64,000 nt of DNA from Bacteroidetes bacterium GWF2_43_63. GTDB taxonomy: Bacteria; Bacteroidota; Bacteroidia; Bacteroidales; DTU049. The stretch spans positions 1-64,000 of the forward strand of contig MEOQ01000041.1 in assembly GCA_001769275.1 (NCBI GenBank), given 5' to 3'. Below are positions 39,663 through 49,135 of the stretch, one piece after another. Each line of letters begins with the position of its first letter. Positions within the stretch are counted from its first letter, which is position 1. The notes below the pieces were generated by a model. That model was not told the origin of the DNA. It worked only from the letters and a program-made list of their open reading frames with translations, and did not search any database. The translations under genes were made by a program, and so were the position numbers.

Positions 39663-42023
39663 TTAGTTCTTGACGGCCTTCAATCTCGCAAACCGCAGTA
39701 CAAGCTGTTTTTGACCGGCTGCATCAAATTCAACCATGGCTTTTTTATTCTGACCGATTCCTTCAATAAGAATCACTGTGCCGGCTCCAAACCGTGCGTG
39801 CTCGACCCGCATACCTTCCATAATATCTTCAACATCTGCAATCTCACTGTCGCTAAAAGCAGGAGCAGATTTCGGTTGTGGAACTTCTTTCTTTTTGAAT
39901 TCAGGGCTTGATGAATCCTGTGCTTTTTTGTTATAAGAATGTCCGGATGCTTTTTGAGTTTTCTCCCTGAATGTATATCCGGGAGTAGTATTCTGCGATT
40001 TCACGCTGAATTCAGTATTCTCTTTCAGCTTGTTTCCCGGCGAAAACTTTTGTGGAATATCCAGCAGCGATGAATCAAGTTCCTCCAGAAAACGGCTCGG
40101 AGTGCAGAAATTCAGCTCACCCCATTTCAGTCTGGTATCGGCATAACTCAGCGTCAGTTTTTGCATGGCGCGTGTAACAGCCACATAAAACAATCGGCGC
40201 TCTTCTTCTATTTCAGCTCTGGATCCCATCGACATGGAACTTGGAAATAAATTTTCCTCAAGGCCGGCAATAAAAACATATGGAAACTCAAGTCCTTTGG
40301 CGGAATGCACGGTCATAAGCGAAACCCGGTCGGGGTTGTCCTTGTCCTCACCTTCATCAACGGTAGAGAGAAGCGAAACCATTTGCAGAAAGTCGCTCAG
40401 CGATGGTTTTTCGCCGTCATTGGCCTGTTCAAACTCATCTTCGAAACTACGGATTCCGTTAAGAACCGATTCGATATTCTGATATCTCGTGACGCCTTCC
40501 GGAGAGCGATCTTCGAATAATTCTTTGATCAATCCGCTGCCGGTTGCAATTTTAGTTGCGAGTTCCCAGGCTGTGGATGAGTCGAGCTGAAGCTGATAGT
40601 GACGAACCAGCTCCATAAAATCTTTCAAACGCTTGATGGTTGAAGCGTTGAAATCGTGATGATAAATATCGATGTTCTGAAGAATATTCCAAACCGGAAC
40701 TTCCTGCTCGCTTGCATGCACCGAAAGCTTATGCAGCGTAGTATTTCCAATTCCTCTCGCCGGATAATTCACAATGCGGTAAAATGCCTCGTTATCGTTT
40801 GGGTTGATCACAATGCGAAAATATGCGATCAGATCTCTGACTTCTTTGCGTTTGTAAAATGACATTCCGCCATAAACGCGGTAAGGAATATTAAGTTTAC
40901 GCAAGGCATCTTCCATAGCCCGCGATTGCGCATTGGTGCGATATAGAACGGCAAAATCGCTGTTTTTAAGATGATAAGTCATCCGGGTGTGGAAAATGGA
41001 ATTGGCTATCAGCAAAGCTTCATCAACATCGTTGGATGCTTTTAAAAGCGAAATCATTTCTCCTTCATCATTTCCGGTCCATACCATTTTGTGCAGCTGT
41101 GATTGATTGTTCTGAATCACAGAATTGGCGGCAGCAACGATGGTTTTGGTTGAGCGATAATTTTGCTCAAGCTTAAAGGTGTGAACAGATGGATAATCTT
41201 TATTGAAGTTGAGAATATTCTGAATATTGGCACCACGAAAGCCGTAGATGCTCTGTGCATCATCGCCCACCACGCAGATATTTTCGCGAAGTGCAGCCAG
41301 ACGCTTCAATATAAGATACTGAGCGTAGTTTGTATCCTGATACTCGTCAACAAGAATATATTCAAACCGGTCCTGATATTTTTTAAGCACTTCAGGATAA
41401 TGATGCATCAACAGATTTGTGTTGAAAAGCAAATCGTCGAAATCCATGGCTGCAGAACGTTTGCAGCGGTTCCAATATTCTTTGTAAATTTCAGTAATCT
41501 GAGGTTTTTTCGCCGTTTTATCCTGATATTGAATTTCCGGATCGTTTTTATACTGCTCCGGATTTATCAGATTCATTTTGGCTGCAGAAATTCTGTTGAG
41601 AACATAGCCGGGATTGTAGGCTTTATCATCAAGTTGAAATTCGCGCACAATGGCTTTCACAACACTTTTCGAATCATCGGTGTCGTAAATAGTGAAATCT
41701 TTTGGATAACCAATTTTTTCGCTTTCAATTTTCAGAATGCGTGCGAAAATAGAGTGGAAAGTTCCCATCCACAATGAATGAGCTTTTGCACCGCCTACCA
41801 GCTGAAAAATACGTTCTTTCATCTCGCGGGCTGCTTTATTTGTAAAAGTCAGCGCAAGAATATTGTGGGGCTGTACGCCGCTCTGGATGAGATAAGCCAC
41901 GCGATAAGTGAGGACACGCGTTTTCCCTGATCCGGCACCGGCAAGCACCATTACTGGGCCTTCGGTACAGGTCACTGCGTCGCGCTGTACGTCATTCAGA
42001 TTATTTATAAATGATGGGGGCAT
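39663..42023 (-). CDS. UvrD/PcrA-type superfamily 1 DNA helicase
   Basis: A 786-residue SF1A helicase, 3'-5' ATP-dependent, for nucleotide excision repair and replication restart. The start is the ATG at 42023; an in-frame TTG lies five codons earlier. Motifs: Q motif LNDVQRDAV, Walker A AGAGSGKTRVLTYR, TFTNKAAREMKER (Ia), LVDEYQDTNYAQY (II), VVGDDAQSIYGFRGA (III), LEQNYRS (IV), MTVHSAKGLEFPYVFIAGLEE (V) and FYVAVTRAMQKLTLSY (VI). The C-terminal 120 residues contain the Lys-rich linker and a Tudor-like end (VEHARFGAGTVILIEG) as in PcrA. It is monocistronic. Confidence 0.96.
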   Translation of the reverse strand: MPPSFINNLNDVQRDAVTCTEGPVMVLAGAGSGKTRVLTYRVAYLIQSGVQPHNILALTFTNKAAREMKERIFQLVGGAKAHSLWMGTFHSIFARILKIESEKIGYPKDFTIYDTDDSKSVVKAIVREFQLDDKAYNPGYVLNRISAAKMNLINPEQYKNDPEIQYQDKTAKKPQITEIYKEYWNRCKRSAAMDFDDLLFNTNLLMHHYPEVLKKYQDRFEYILVDEYQDTNYAQYLILKRLAALRENICVVGDDAQSIYGFRGANIQNILNFNKDYPSVHTFKLEQNYRSTKTIVAAANSVIQNNQSQLHKMVWTGNDEGEMISLLKASNDVDEALLIANSIFHTRMTYHLKNSDFAVLYRTNAQSRAMEDALRKLNIPYRVYGGMSFYKRKEVRDLIAYFRIVINPNDNEAFYRIVNYPARGIGNTTLHKLSVHASEQEVPVWNILQNIDIYHHDFNASTIKRLKDFMELVRHYQLQLDSSTAWELATKIATGSGLIKELFEDRSPEGVTRYQNIESVLNGIRSFEDEFEQANDGEKPSLSDFLQMVSLLSTVDEGEDKDNPDRVSLMTVHSAKGLEFPYVFIAGLEENLFPSSMSMGSRAEIEEERRLFYVAVTRAMQKLTLSYADTRLKWGELNFCTPSRFLEELDSSLLDIPQKFSPGNKLKENTEFSVKSQNTTPGYTFREKTQKASGHSYNKKAQDSSSPEFKKKEVPQPKSAPAFSDSEIADVEDIMEGMRVEHARFGAGTVILIEGIGQNKKAMVEFDAAGQKQLVLRFARLKAVKN

Positions 42024-42082
42024 ATTGAATAAATGCAAAATTACGCTGAATTACTGAAATAATCAAATACTTTTATCAGCTA

Positions 42083-42213
42083 CCAGCTTTCAGCTCTGAG
42101 AAGGAGCTTAGTCGTTACATTCGTTACGCGTTACAGACGTTACAAACGTTACAAAGTTACATCATAGCTGACAGCCATCTGAAGTCGGCTTTCCGCTCTG
42201 AGAAGGAGCTTTG
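42083..42213. repeat. Short repeats: CTCTGAGAAGGAGCTT pair and CGTTACA tandem
   Basis: GCTCTGAGAAGGAGCTT occurs near 42093 and again near 42194. Between them 42113-42161 is a degenerate tandem of CGTTAC-type units of about 7-9 bp (CGTTACATT, CGTTACG, CGTTACAGA, CGTTACAAA). They lie in the 486-bp gap between the helicase and lepB genes. Confidence 0.8.
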
Positions 42214-42265
42214 AAGGTCAACCTCTCTGCGTCGCGACTTTGTCATCACATGAAACGTGACAAGC

Positions 42266-42281
42266 TGTTTCACGTGAAGCG
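42266..42281. promoter_or_regulatory. Candidate parS centromere-like site
   Basis: TGTTTCACGTGAAGCG matches the parS consensus TGTTTCACGTGAAACA at 14 of 16 bases and keeps the central CACGTG palindrome. It is 3.1 kb from the parB gene in the same region, as expected for a ParB-binding site. A weaker half site (CATGAAACGTGAC) stands 13 bp to its left and could pair with it as a hairpin, so a structural repeat is an alternative explanation. Confidence 0.5.
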
Positions 42282-42352
42282 ACCTCTGTGCGTTGAGCCT
42301 TGTGCGTTGTGCCGCATGCTCCAACGTCGTCTTTAAAAACTTTATAAACTAA

Positions 42353-42505
42353 TGACCATCCATCTCAAAGGAGCTTCGCACACATTGTCCCTGGGGCCTT
42401 TGGCCCAAGGCTAACATAATTTGCGCCTTCAGCGCATCCTATGGTACTTCGGAGCTTTCTTTTATGCCTTCCACTTTATTAACTTTCCACTACTAATGTG
42501 CGAAG
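42353..42505. repeat. TGACCATCC/TTGTCCCTGGGGC element, copy 1
   Basis: Blocks TGACCATCCATCTCAAAGG, GCTTCGCACACATTGTCCC, TGGGGCC...GGCCCAA and GCGCCTTCAGCGC correspond in order to blocks at 51494-51720. The middle of each copy holds different hairpins. It ends at AATGTGCGAAGCACAT, itself a palindrome, next to the lepB stop. Confidence 0.8.
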
Positions 42506-42509
42506 CACA

Positions 42510-44108
42510 TCAGTGCACCAGTCTCAGCATTTTTCTCCAGCGAATTTTTCCGGTTGTCAGAGAGTGATCTTTATCAAGACTAAGCCAGACAAATGCAGCT
42601 TTACCAACAATGTGATCTTCCGGAACAAAGCCCCAGTAGCGGCCGTCGGCAGAGTTATGCCGGTTGTCGCCCATCATGAAATAATAATCCATTTTGAAAG
42701 TATAGCTGTTGGAAACTTTTCCATTAATAAAGATTTTTCCACCTTTAACTTCGAGCGTATTGCCTTCATAAATACTGATGATACGAGAATACAATACATA
42801 ATTGGTTGTATCGATTTTCACAGTCTGGCCTTTTGCAGGAACCTGCAATGGTCCGAAATAATCTCTGTTCCAGGGGAATGCAGGGCTGTGTGGAAAGATG
42901 GTCGGATCCCACGCTGTATCGTTCAGAACTTCAGGAACAGTGTCAAGCATGGTTCCGAATTTTGCGTTGAATTCACGCAGCATTTCAAAAGTCATTGGCA
43001 GAACCATCACATTACTCGGCATGTTTGAATATCTCACGTAATCGGACGATGCTTTGATGTCATCGAGACTAATTCCCATTTCATTGAGTTTTTTACGTGG
43101 AGCGAGTGTGCCTGGCTTGAAAGTGAATTTGTAATTATACTGCATATCTCCAGGGTTTTCAGCGGCTTGTCCATTAATGTACAACTGCCTTCCCTTTATT
43201 TCAATAACATCGCCTGGTATTGCGATGCAGCGCTTGATGTAGTTTTCGCGTTTATCAACCGGGCGTACCGTTATTTCAGACCATTGTAGAACCGCACGGC
43301 GAGCCATGTCCATATATTGCGGATAATCTTGCATCTGTTTTCCACTTTCCAAAGCCATTCCAACTGCCTGTTCGATCACCATTCCATAATAAGTCTTGGC
43401 CTGGTTTTTCAGCATCACCGTGTCACCGGCAGGGAAATTGAAAACAACCACGTCGTTGTTTTTTATTTTATTGAATGCAGGGTAACGATAGTATGGGAGT
43501 TGAATCCAGCTTATGTAGCTTTTAGATTCCTTGGTCAGGGGCATTGTATGATGGACAAATGGAAACGAAAAAGGAGTCATAGGCGGCCTCGATCCGTAAG
43601 TCATTTTGTCAACAAAGAGGAAATCGCCCACCAACAGCGACTTTTCCATCGATGATGTCGGGATTGTATATGCTTCGATAAAAAACATTCGGATAACGGT
43701 GGCTGCAATAACTGCGAAAACAATGGCTTCGACCCATTCGCGCGAAAATGATTTCTTTCTTTTTTCCTGCTGATCCGGATGAATATAAACAAGCTTTTTG
43801 TTGAAAGCCAGATATGGCAAATAGAAAAATGGAAACATGATTGATAGAATCTGTGCCCCGATGCTGTGTTTGTTGAATGCTTTGAGCGTTTCGACAATCA
43901 GCAGCATCACCATAAATACATTGATGTAGGGCATGAGCGTGAAAATGAGCCACCACATTGGTTTCTTCACAATCCGCAGCCAGATAACCACATTATACAC
44001 CGGCACGAAAGCCAGATACGGCGACTGTCCTGCCTTGCGAAAAATAAATGCAAGACTCACAACTGTGAGCAGAAAAAATACCAGTGTGAAAAGAATGACC
44101 AAGTCCAT
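42510..44108 (-). CDS. lepB: Signal peptidase I
   Basis: A 532-residue type I signal peptidase that removes signal peptides at the outer face of the membrane. The N-terminal 120 residues form several membrane helices ([55 protein letters not shown]) of a DUF5684-like kind, longer than in E. coli LepB. Catalytic Ser is in [24 protein letters not shown], Lys in [24 protein letters not shown]; the box-[21 protein letters not shown] closes the fold. A large insertion before the Lys box is usual in Bacteroidota. It is the last gene of the parA-parB-DUF5683-dapB-lepB group. Confidence 0.95.
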   Translation of the reverse strand: MDLVILFTLVFFLLTVVSLAFIFRKAGQSPYLAFVPVYNVVIWLRIVKKPMWWLIFTLMPYINVFMVMLLIVETLKAFNKHSIGAQILSIMFPFFYLPYLAFNKKLVYIHPDQQEKRKKSFSREWVEAIVFAVIAATVIRMFFIEAYTIPTSSMEKSLLVGDFLFVDKMTYGSRPPMTPFSFPFVHHTMPLTKESKSYISWIQLPYYRYPAFNKIKNNDVVVFNFPAGDTVMLKNQAKTYYGMVIEQAVGMALESGKQMQDYPQYMDMARRAVLQWSEITVRPVDKRENYIKRCIAIPGDVIEIKGRQLYINGQAAENPGDMQYNYKFTFKPGTLAPRKKLNEMGISLDDIKASSDYVRYSNMPSNVMVLPMTFEMLREFNAKFGTMLDTVPEVLNDTAWDPTIFPHSPAFPWNRDYFGPLQVPAKGQTVKIDTTNYVLYSRIISIYEGNTLEVKGGKIFINGKVSNSYTFKMDYYFMMGDNRHNSADGRYWGFVPEDHIVGKAAFVWLSLDKDHSLTTGKIRWRKMLRLVH

Positions 44109-44141
44109 ATGATTCAGTTTTTACAAATAACGATTAAAACT

Positions 44142-44870
44142 CTATTTATTGCCGGATGCAAATATTTCTTCGAACACCTGCGAAAAGTCGAAAAATCCTT
44201 TTTTGTCGCAAAGCCACTCTGCAGCTTTCAATGCGCCTTTCGCGAAGCCTTCACGGCTGCTGGCTCTGTGCACCAATTCAATTTCATCCATGTCGGAAGA
44301 AAAAAGTACGGAATGAATTCCTGTCACATCCTGCCTCCGATGCGCGTCGATGTGAATTTTTCCTTCTTCCTTTTTCAGGCTCCAGCCATCATATTGAGGC
44401 ATTCGCTCATGTATAATGTTTGCAGCAGTAATGGCGGTGCCACTGGGTTTGTCCTTTTTATTCACATGATGTGTTTCATCAATCATAACCGTATATCCGG
44501 ATGACATTGCCAAACCCGCAGCAGCAACTTTCAGCGCATTGAACCACACGTTCACACCAATACTATAATTGCTGCCAAACATTACAGCAGCATTTTTCTG
44601 CAGACAGAGTTTTTTAACTTCATCGCGGTATTTATCCCATCCGGTTGTTCCGCACACAACTGGAATTCCCCACTCAATACAATGTTTCAGATTGTCGGCT
44701 GCGTTATCAGGCTGCGTGAATTCAATGGCAACATCGGGGCGATCAGCATCTGTGAAACGAGGCCAGAACTGCCCTGCATCGACAACGGCCACCACTTCAT
44801 GTCTTTCTGCTTTTGCAAGCGTCTCAATCATTTTACCCATTTTCCCATAACCAATAATGAAAATTTTCAT
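44142..44870 (-). CDS. dapB: 4-hydroxy-tetrahydrodipicolinate reductase
   Basis: A 242-residue DapB reducing 4-hydroxy-tetrahydrodipicolinate to tetrahydrodipicolinate with NAD(P)H, in lysine and diaminopimelate synthesis. Motifs: nucleotide-binding GYGKMGKMIE at the N-terminus, DVAIEFTQPDNAADNL, VCGTTGWDK, SNYSIGVNVWFNAL and the catalytic His-His-Lys-Lys region ETHHVNKKDKPSGTAI. The protein is at the short end for DapB, as in other Bacteroidota. It overlaps the start of the DUF5683 gene by four bases. Confidence 0.97.
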   Translation of the reverse strand: MKIFIIGYGKMGKMIETLAKAERHEVVAVVDAGQFWPRFTDADRPDVAIEFTQPDNAADNLKHCIEWGIPVVCGTTGWDKYRDEVKKLCLQKNAAVMFGSNYSIGVNVWFNALKVAAAGLAMSSGYTVMIDETHHVNKKDKPSGTAITAANIIHERMPQYDGWSLKKEEGKIHIDAHRRQDVTGIHSVLFSSDMDEIELVHRASSREGFAKGALKAAEWLCDKKGFFDFSQVFEEIFASGNK

Positions 44871-45412
44871 GGTTTCAATTTAAAGGTTAATGAAAGTCCG
44901 CCGCCGAAAGAGGAAGTCCCTGGCCCAACACTCCAGACCGAAGGCTGTATGCGCAGACTCAGGTCGTCGCTGATATCGAAATCGTATAAATGCGCATCAA
45001 CAGATGCATCCACAATGTTCAGTACATATACAGCCGCAATGATAATGACTGATAATTCCAGATTATGCCGGTAGTAATTTCTCAGATCAAGCAGATTGGA
45101 TGCTGAGTAGCGCGGAAATGCATCGATGGTTGCATCAAGGGTGTCGGTGCGGGCAATGTACGCATCGCGAAATGTCTGATATTTATTATTGTTCCACACA
45201 ATGGCATATCCAACACCACCAAGGCCCGCATAAAGGATGGGAATTTTCCAGTATTTTTTGTTGTAGGCCTGTCCCAGTCCGGGCAGGCAGGCAGACATAA
45301 TTGTAGCTTTTTTAGGAGAATGCACCACAACTGTGGTATCATCAATATTTTGAGCTTTGACAATATTGAGGAATGCGAAAATCAGAAGTATTGTCGCAGC
45401 AATCCTTTTCAT
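44867..45412 (-). CDS. DUF5683 membrane protein
   Basis: A 181-residue protein. The start is taken as ATG 45412; an in-frame TTG two codons up is weaker. A signal peptide or helix MKRIAATILLIFAFLNIVKAQ is followed by SPKKATIMSACLPGLGQAYNKKYWKIPILYAGLGGVGYAIVWNN, the DUF5683 core with a membrane hairpin. A last helix is LSVIIIAAVYVLNIVDASVDAHLYD. Conserved in Bacteroidota between parB and dapB; function unknown. It is 2 bp after the parB stop and overlaps dapB. Confidence 0.9.
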   Translation of the reverse strand: MKRIAATILLIFAFLNIVKAQNIDDTTVVVHSPKKATIMSACLPGLGQAYNKKYWKIPILYAGLGGVGYAIVWNNNKYQTFRDAYIARTDTLDATIDAFPRYSASNLLDLRNYYRHNLELSVIIIAAVYVLNIVDASVDAHLYDFDISDDLSLRIQPSVWSVGPGTSSFGGGLSLTFKLKP

Positions 45413-45414
45413 TG

Positions 45415-46284
45415 TCAATGAAAAATTGTTTCGATTTTTTTCAACTCATCTTCATTCTTGAAATGAATGGTGAGAGTGCCGCCTTTAGCTCCACCTTTCA
45501 CCAAGACTTTCAATCCTATTTTTTCTGCAATGGTTTTCTGCAAAGCTTCGTGCGCATTTTCCTTCTCTTTTTTTCTTGCCGTTTTCTTTTCAGGCATTGA
45601 AGCCATTCCGCGAACGATATCCTCGACCTGACGAACTGACAAATCTTCACTGACTATGCGTTCGAAAACAGTTCTCATTTTATCCTGATCATCAAGTCCA
45701 ACGAGTGAACGTGCGTGGCCCATGGTGATTTTATTATCGCGGATGCCAGCCTGAATTTCAATGGGTAATTTCAGCAAACGAAGGTAATTGGCAACCGTAG
45801 TGCGCTTTTTACCGACTTTCTCGCTCAGCATTTCCTGAGTCATTTTATACTCTTCCATGAGCTTGTCGAAAGTGAGTGCGATTTCAATGGCATTGAGGTT
45901 TTCGCGCTGAATATTTTCGACCAGTGCCATCTGCAGTACAGCTTCATCATCTGCTTCGCGGATAAATGCAGGAATCTGGTTCAGTCCGGCCATTTTCGAA
46001 GCGCGCAATCTGCGTTCACCTGAAATGAGCTGATATTTTCCGTTTTTAAGTTTGCGTACAGTGATTGGTTGAATAAGCCCCTGATGCTTGATAGATTCAG
46101 ACAATCCCTTCAGCGCTTCCTGCTCGAAACGATCGCGGGGTTGATAAGGATTTGCCTCAATCTCATCGATATCGATCAGTGGGAAAGCTATTACCGGAGT
46201 GGATACGCCATGAGACGATTCTTCGTTTGCACCTTCAAGAAGAGCACCCAGTCCACGTCCCAATGCATTTTTTTTTGTATTCAT
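45415..46284 (-). CDS. parB: Chromosome partitioning protein ParB/Spo0J
   Basis: A 289-residue ParB that binds parS and uses CTP to load a sliding clamp. It begins KKNALGRGLGALLEG (the ParA-activating end). Next come NPYQPRDRF, the CTP-binding GERRLRASKMAGLNQIPAFI with the GERRxRA box, and ALVENIQRENLNAIE; the helix-turn-helix lies near SEKVGKKRTTVANYLRLLKLP and the dimerisation domain is at the C-terminus (KIGLKVLVKGGAKGGTLTIHF). The ATG at 46284 follows an in-frame TTG at 46287. parA lies 31 bp upstream and a parS-like site is 3.1 kb away. Confidence 0.97.
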   Translation of the reverse strand: MNTKKNALGRGLGALLEGANEESSHGVSTPVIAFPLIDIDEIEANPYQPRDRFEQEALKGLSESIKHQGLIQPITVRKLKNGKYQLISGERRLRASKMAGLNQIPAFIREADDEAVLQMALVENIQRENLNAIEIALTFDKLMEEYKMTQEMLSEKVGKKRTTVANYLRLLKLPIEIQAGIRDNKITMGHARSLVGLDDQDKMRTVFERIVSEDLSVRQVEDIVRGMASMPEKKTARKKEKENAHEALQKTIAEKIGLKVLVKGGAKGGTLTIHFKNEDELKKIETIFH

Positions 46285-46318
46285 CAAATTGAAATTCAGT
46301 CGTTGATTTTGAAAATTA

Positions 46319-47098
46319 CTATTGTGGTTTCAGCATGTTGTTTCGTTGCAGAATTTCGCGCGCAAGATTGAGATAACTGATTGAACCTTTGCTTTCCGCA
46401 TCAAACATGATTATGCTTTCGCCAAACGATGGAGCCTCTCCAAGACGGGTATTCCGGGGAATGATTGTTTCAAAAACCATTTCTTTAAAATGATTTCGGA
46501 CTTCATCGACCACCTGATTCGACAAGCGAAGGCGAACGTCATACATCGTGAGCAAAATTCCTTCTATGGCGAGTTCCTGATTCAGTCTGGTCTGTACGAT
46601 TTTTATTGTATTCAAAAGTTTACCAAGGCCTTCGAGCGCAAAATATTCGCATTGCACCGGAATCAATACAGAATCGGATGCGGTGAGCGAGTTTACAGTG
46701 ATAAGTCCAAGCGATGGAGAGCAATCGATAATGATAAAATCGTACTGGTCCTTCAACTGGCGCACCACTTTACGCATCATGCGTTCGCGGTTTTCCATGT
46801 TGATCATTTCTATTTCAGCACCGACAAGATCGATATGAGCTGGAAGAATATCAAGATTCGGGGTTTTTGTATGCAAAATGGCATCGGCCGGATTTACATT
46901 GTCAACAATGCATTCGTAAATACTGGTTCTGATATTCTTTGGATCGAAGCCCAGTCCCGAAGTGGCATTTGCCTGCGGGTCAGCATCGATGAGCAAAACT
47001 TTATTCTCCAGCACAGCCAGCCCGGCGCTTACATTGATAGCACTGGTGGTTTTCCCTACACCGCCCTTCTGATTGGCGATTGAAATAACTTTTCCCAT
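46319..47098 (-). CDS. parA: Chromosome partitioning ATPase ParA/Soj
   Basis: A 259-residue Walker-type ATPase that with ParB drives chromosome origin separation. The deviant Walker A reads KGGVGKTTSAINVSAGLA at the N-terminus, then VLLIDADPQANATSGLG (switch), and the Walker B DFIIIDCSPSLGLITVNSL. There is no N-terminal extension, as in chromosomal ParA (Soj). It is the first gene of a five-gene group followed by parB, DUF5683, dapB and lepB, an order conserved in the phylum. Confidence 0.98.
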   Translation of the reverse strand: MGKVISIANQKGGVGKTTSAINVSAGLAVLENKVLLIDADPQANATSGLGFDPKNIRTSIYECIVDNVNPADAILHTKTPNLDILPAHIDLVGAEIEMINMENRERMMRKVVRQLKDQYDFIIIDCSPSLGLITVNSLTASDSVLIPVQCEYFALEGLGKLLNTIKIVQTRLNQELAIEGILLTMYDVRLRLSNQVVDEVRNHFKEMVFETIIPRNTRLGEAPSFGESIIMFDAESKGSISYLNLAREILQRNNMLKPQ

Positions 47099-47189
47099 AA
47101 AACAACTACGAGGTTAAAAATTGAACGGTCAAAAATACAAATTATTCCGCACTTTTCAATGAGCGGAATAACTAAATGTGTGAATACAA

Positions 47190-47531
47190 CTACAAATCAG
47201 ATTGTTCCTGATTCAGATCGCTGCTATACTCCTGCTGGTCGGCAAACTCATGAAAAACTTCTTCCGGAGCCTTTTCGCCCGTGCGGATGAAGTTCACCAC
47301 CACATCCAACCCTTTGGCGAATTTGTCGAAATCTTCTTTGTACAGAAAAATCTTGTGCTTCTCGTAAAAGAACTTTCCACTTTCCTCATTGAAGCGTTTT
47401 TTGCTTTCTGTGATGGTGATGTACATTTCACCACTCTTCATTTCCTTTACATCGAAAAAATAGGTGCGCTTTCCGGCACGTACAGGTCTCGAGTAAATTT
47501 CATCCCTTTCTTTTCTGTCAAATTCTTCCAT
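47190..47531 (-). CDS. DUF3276 (PUR-alpha-like) nucleic-acid binding protein
   Basis: A 113-residue protein from the ATG at 47531; a TTG start six codons up is less likely. It matches DUF3276, a PUR-type fold that binds single-stranded DNA or RNA: EIYSRPVRAGKRTYFFDVKEMKSGEMYITITESKK, then FYEKHKIFLYKEDFDKFAKGLDVVVNFI. The C-terminus is acidic (DQQEYSSDLNQEQSDL). It is 92 bp after the parA start on the same strand upstream. It is probably a general RNA or ssDNA binder. No partner gene is apparent. Confidence 0.9.
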   Translation of the reverse strand: MEEFDRKERDEIYSRPVRAGKRTYFFDVKEMKSGEMYITITESKKRFNEESGKFFYEKHKIFLYKEDFDKFAKGLDVVVNFIRTGEKAPEEVFHEFADQQEYSSDLNQEQSDL

Positions 47532-47670
47532 ATAAAAAATATTACCCAATGTAAACGCAAAACTAAATATTAATTCTGTTATTTCAAAAATATTTTACGG
47601 CATACCGGCAAAAAATACACATGGAATGCTACAATATTGATTTATGACGTTTTAATGCCTTTTATTGGTT

Positions 47671-48573
47671 TTAATTCATCGGACCAAATAAGCCGGTACT
47701 CAGGTACTTCTCCCCACGGTCAGGAAAAATAACCACGATCTTTCCGCATTTGATTTTTCTGGCGGTTTCAATAGCAGCTATCATAGCTGCACCACTGCTC
47801 ATCCCGACAAAAATACCTTCTTCGGCTACAATCCGGCGAGCCATTTCATAGGCCTCATCTGTTTCAATCATTATGGTTTCATCGATCAGCTCCGGCTTGT
47901 AAATTGACGGAACAATGGCTTCTTCCATGTTTTTCAATCCCTGGATGTAATGACCTTTTACCGGATGTGCACACACAATGCGGATGGATGGATTGTTTTC
48001 CTTCAGTCCTTTTCCAACGCCCATAATGGTGCCCGATGTTCCGATGGCCGACACGAGATAATCGACCTTTCCATTGGTCTGTTTCCAGATTTCCTCGCTG
48101 GTGGTCTTGTAATGCGCCATTTTATTGTAACGGTTCGAGAACTGATCAGGCATGAAATATTTGTCGGGTTCAGCAGACACCATTTCACGAGCTTTGCGGA
48201 TTGCGCCATCGGTACCCTCATTGGCATCCGTAAGAATGACTTCTCCTCCGAAAGCAGCAATCATGCTCCTGCGCTCAGGTGATACAGCGGCACTCATAAC
48301 AATCTGGATCCGATAACCCTTCACTGAAGCAATCATGGCCAGACCGATTCCCGTGTTGCCCGATGTTGGCTCAATAATGATTCTCCCGTTTTTCAAATGA
48401 CCTTCTGCTTCGGCCTGCTCAATCATCTTCAGAGCAATGCGATCTTTGATGCTTCCTGTTGGATTATTTCCTTCTACTTTGGCAAAAATCTGCACTGCCG
48501 GATTCGGATTCAGCTTGTTTATCAGTACCAGCGGCGTGTTTCCAATCGATTGTAAAATATTTTCGCAAATCAT
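47671..48573 (-). CDS. Cysteine synthase (CysK/CysM type)
   Basis: A 300-residue PLP enzyme making cysteine from O-acetylserine and sulphide. Starting at ATG 48573 it reads ENILQSIGNTPLVLINKL. The Schiff-base Lys is in NPTGSIKDRIAL (about residue 41), the substrate loop PTSGNTGIGLAMIA, the PLP phosphate loop AIGTSGTIMGVGKGL and the pyridine contact FVGMSSGAAMIAA. The stretch YFMPDQFSNRYNKMAHYKTT fits both CysK and CysM, so the isozyme is not assigned. An in-frame TTG extension exists but lacks homology. Followed by the guanine deaminase gene in the same direction upstream. Confidence 0.92.
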   Translation of the reverse strand: MICENILQSIGNTPLVLINKLNPNPAVQIFAKVEGNNPTGSIKDRIALKMIEQAEAEGHLKNGRIIIEPTSGNTGIGLAMIASVKGYRIQIVMSAAVSPERRSMIAAFGGEVILTDANEGTDGAIRKAREMVSAEPDKYFMPDQFSNRYNKMAHYKTTSEEIWKQTNGKVDYLVSAIGTSGTIMGVGKGLKENNPSIRIVCAHPVKGHYIQGLKNMEEAIVPSIYKPELIDETIMIETDEAYEMARRIVAEEGIFVGMSSGAAMIAAIETARKIKCGKIVVIFPDRGEKYLSTGLFGPMN

Positions 48574-48653
48574 TTTGTTTGTTTTCAGGCAATAAGATAA
48601 CCGTTTCCCATCCTGGGGAAATATCGGAAACATCATTGCGATTGGTTTTTAAA

Positions 48654-49133
48654 TCAGTATTCCGTCTTTCCTTCAGATTCTTTCCAGAGTTGGAAAGGTA
48701 GTTTGAATGCTTCTTCGGGACAATACTCTGTTTTAAGATGCCTGGCTTCAATGCTCAATTCCAGTTCCTCGTAAATAAATGCATCATCAAATCCAACGCT
48801 GGCTGCGTCATGCTTTGATGTAGCAAATACCAGCCGTTCGGGGCGCGCCCAGTAAATGGCTCCCAGGCACATGGGGCAAGGTTCGCAACTGCTGTACAAA
48901 ATGCAGTCTTTCAATTGAAAGTCTTTCAATTTCGAAGTGGCATTCCGGATGGCTGTTACTTCGGCATGGGCCGTTGGGTCATTACTGCTTGTGACCAGGT
49001 TTACCCCGGTTGCCAGGACTTCACCATCTTTCACAATGACAGCTCCGAAGGGCCCCCCTCTTCCGCTGCGTACATTCTCTGCGGCAAGATCAACTGCCAT
49101 CTGCAGAAAATATCTGTCATTTTTATTTTCCAT
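48654..49133 (-). CDS. guaD: Guanine deaminase (cytidine deaminase-like fold)
   Basis: A 159-residue CDA-fold zinc enzyme very similar in motifs to Bacillus GuaD, which deaminates guanine to xanthine. Zinc ligands: His in NDPTAHAEVTAIRNA and two Cys in SSCEPCPMCLGAIYWARPERLVF; the catalytic Glu is in HAE. The regions GGPFGAVIVKDGEV and GFDDAFIYEELEL, typical of GuaD and not of TadA or ComE, support the call. The C-terminal half is also GuaD-like (FQLWKE). The gene lies between cysteine synthase and the class III aminotransferase, with a 2-bp gap to the latter. Confidence 0.88.
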   Translation of the reverse strand: MENKNDRYFLQMAVDLAAENVRSGRGGPFGAVIVKDGEVLATGVNLVTSSNDPTAHAEVTAIRNATSKLKDFQLKDCILYSSCEPCPMCLGAIYWARPERLVFATSKHDAASVGFDDAFIYEELELSIEARHLKTEYCPEEAFKLPFQLWKESEGKTEY

Positions 49134-49135
49134 GA

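Noticed and set aside
48003-48260. 85-codon frame inside the cysteine synthase gene
   Set aside because: It is a shadow of the real gene in another frame on the same strand.
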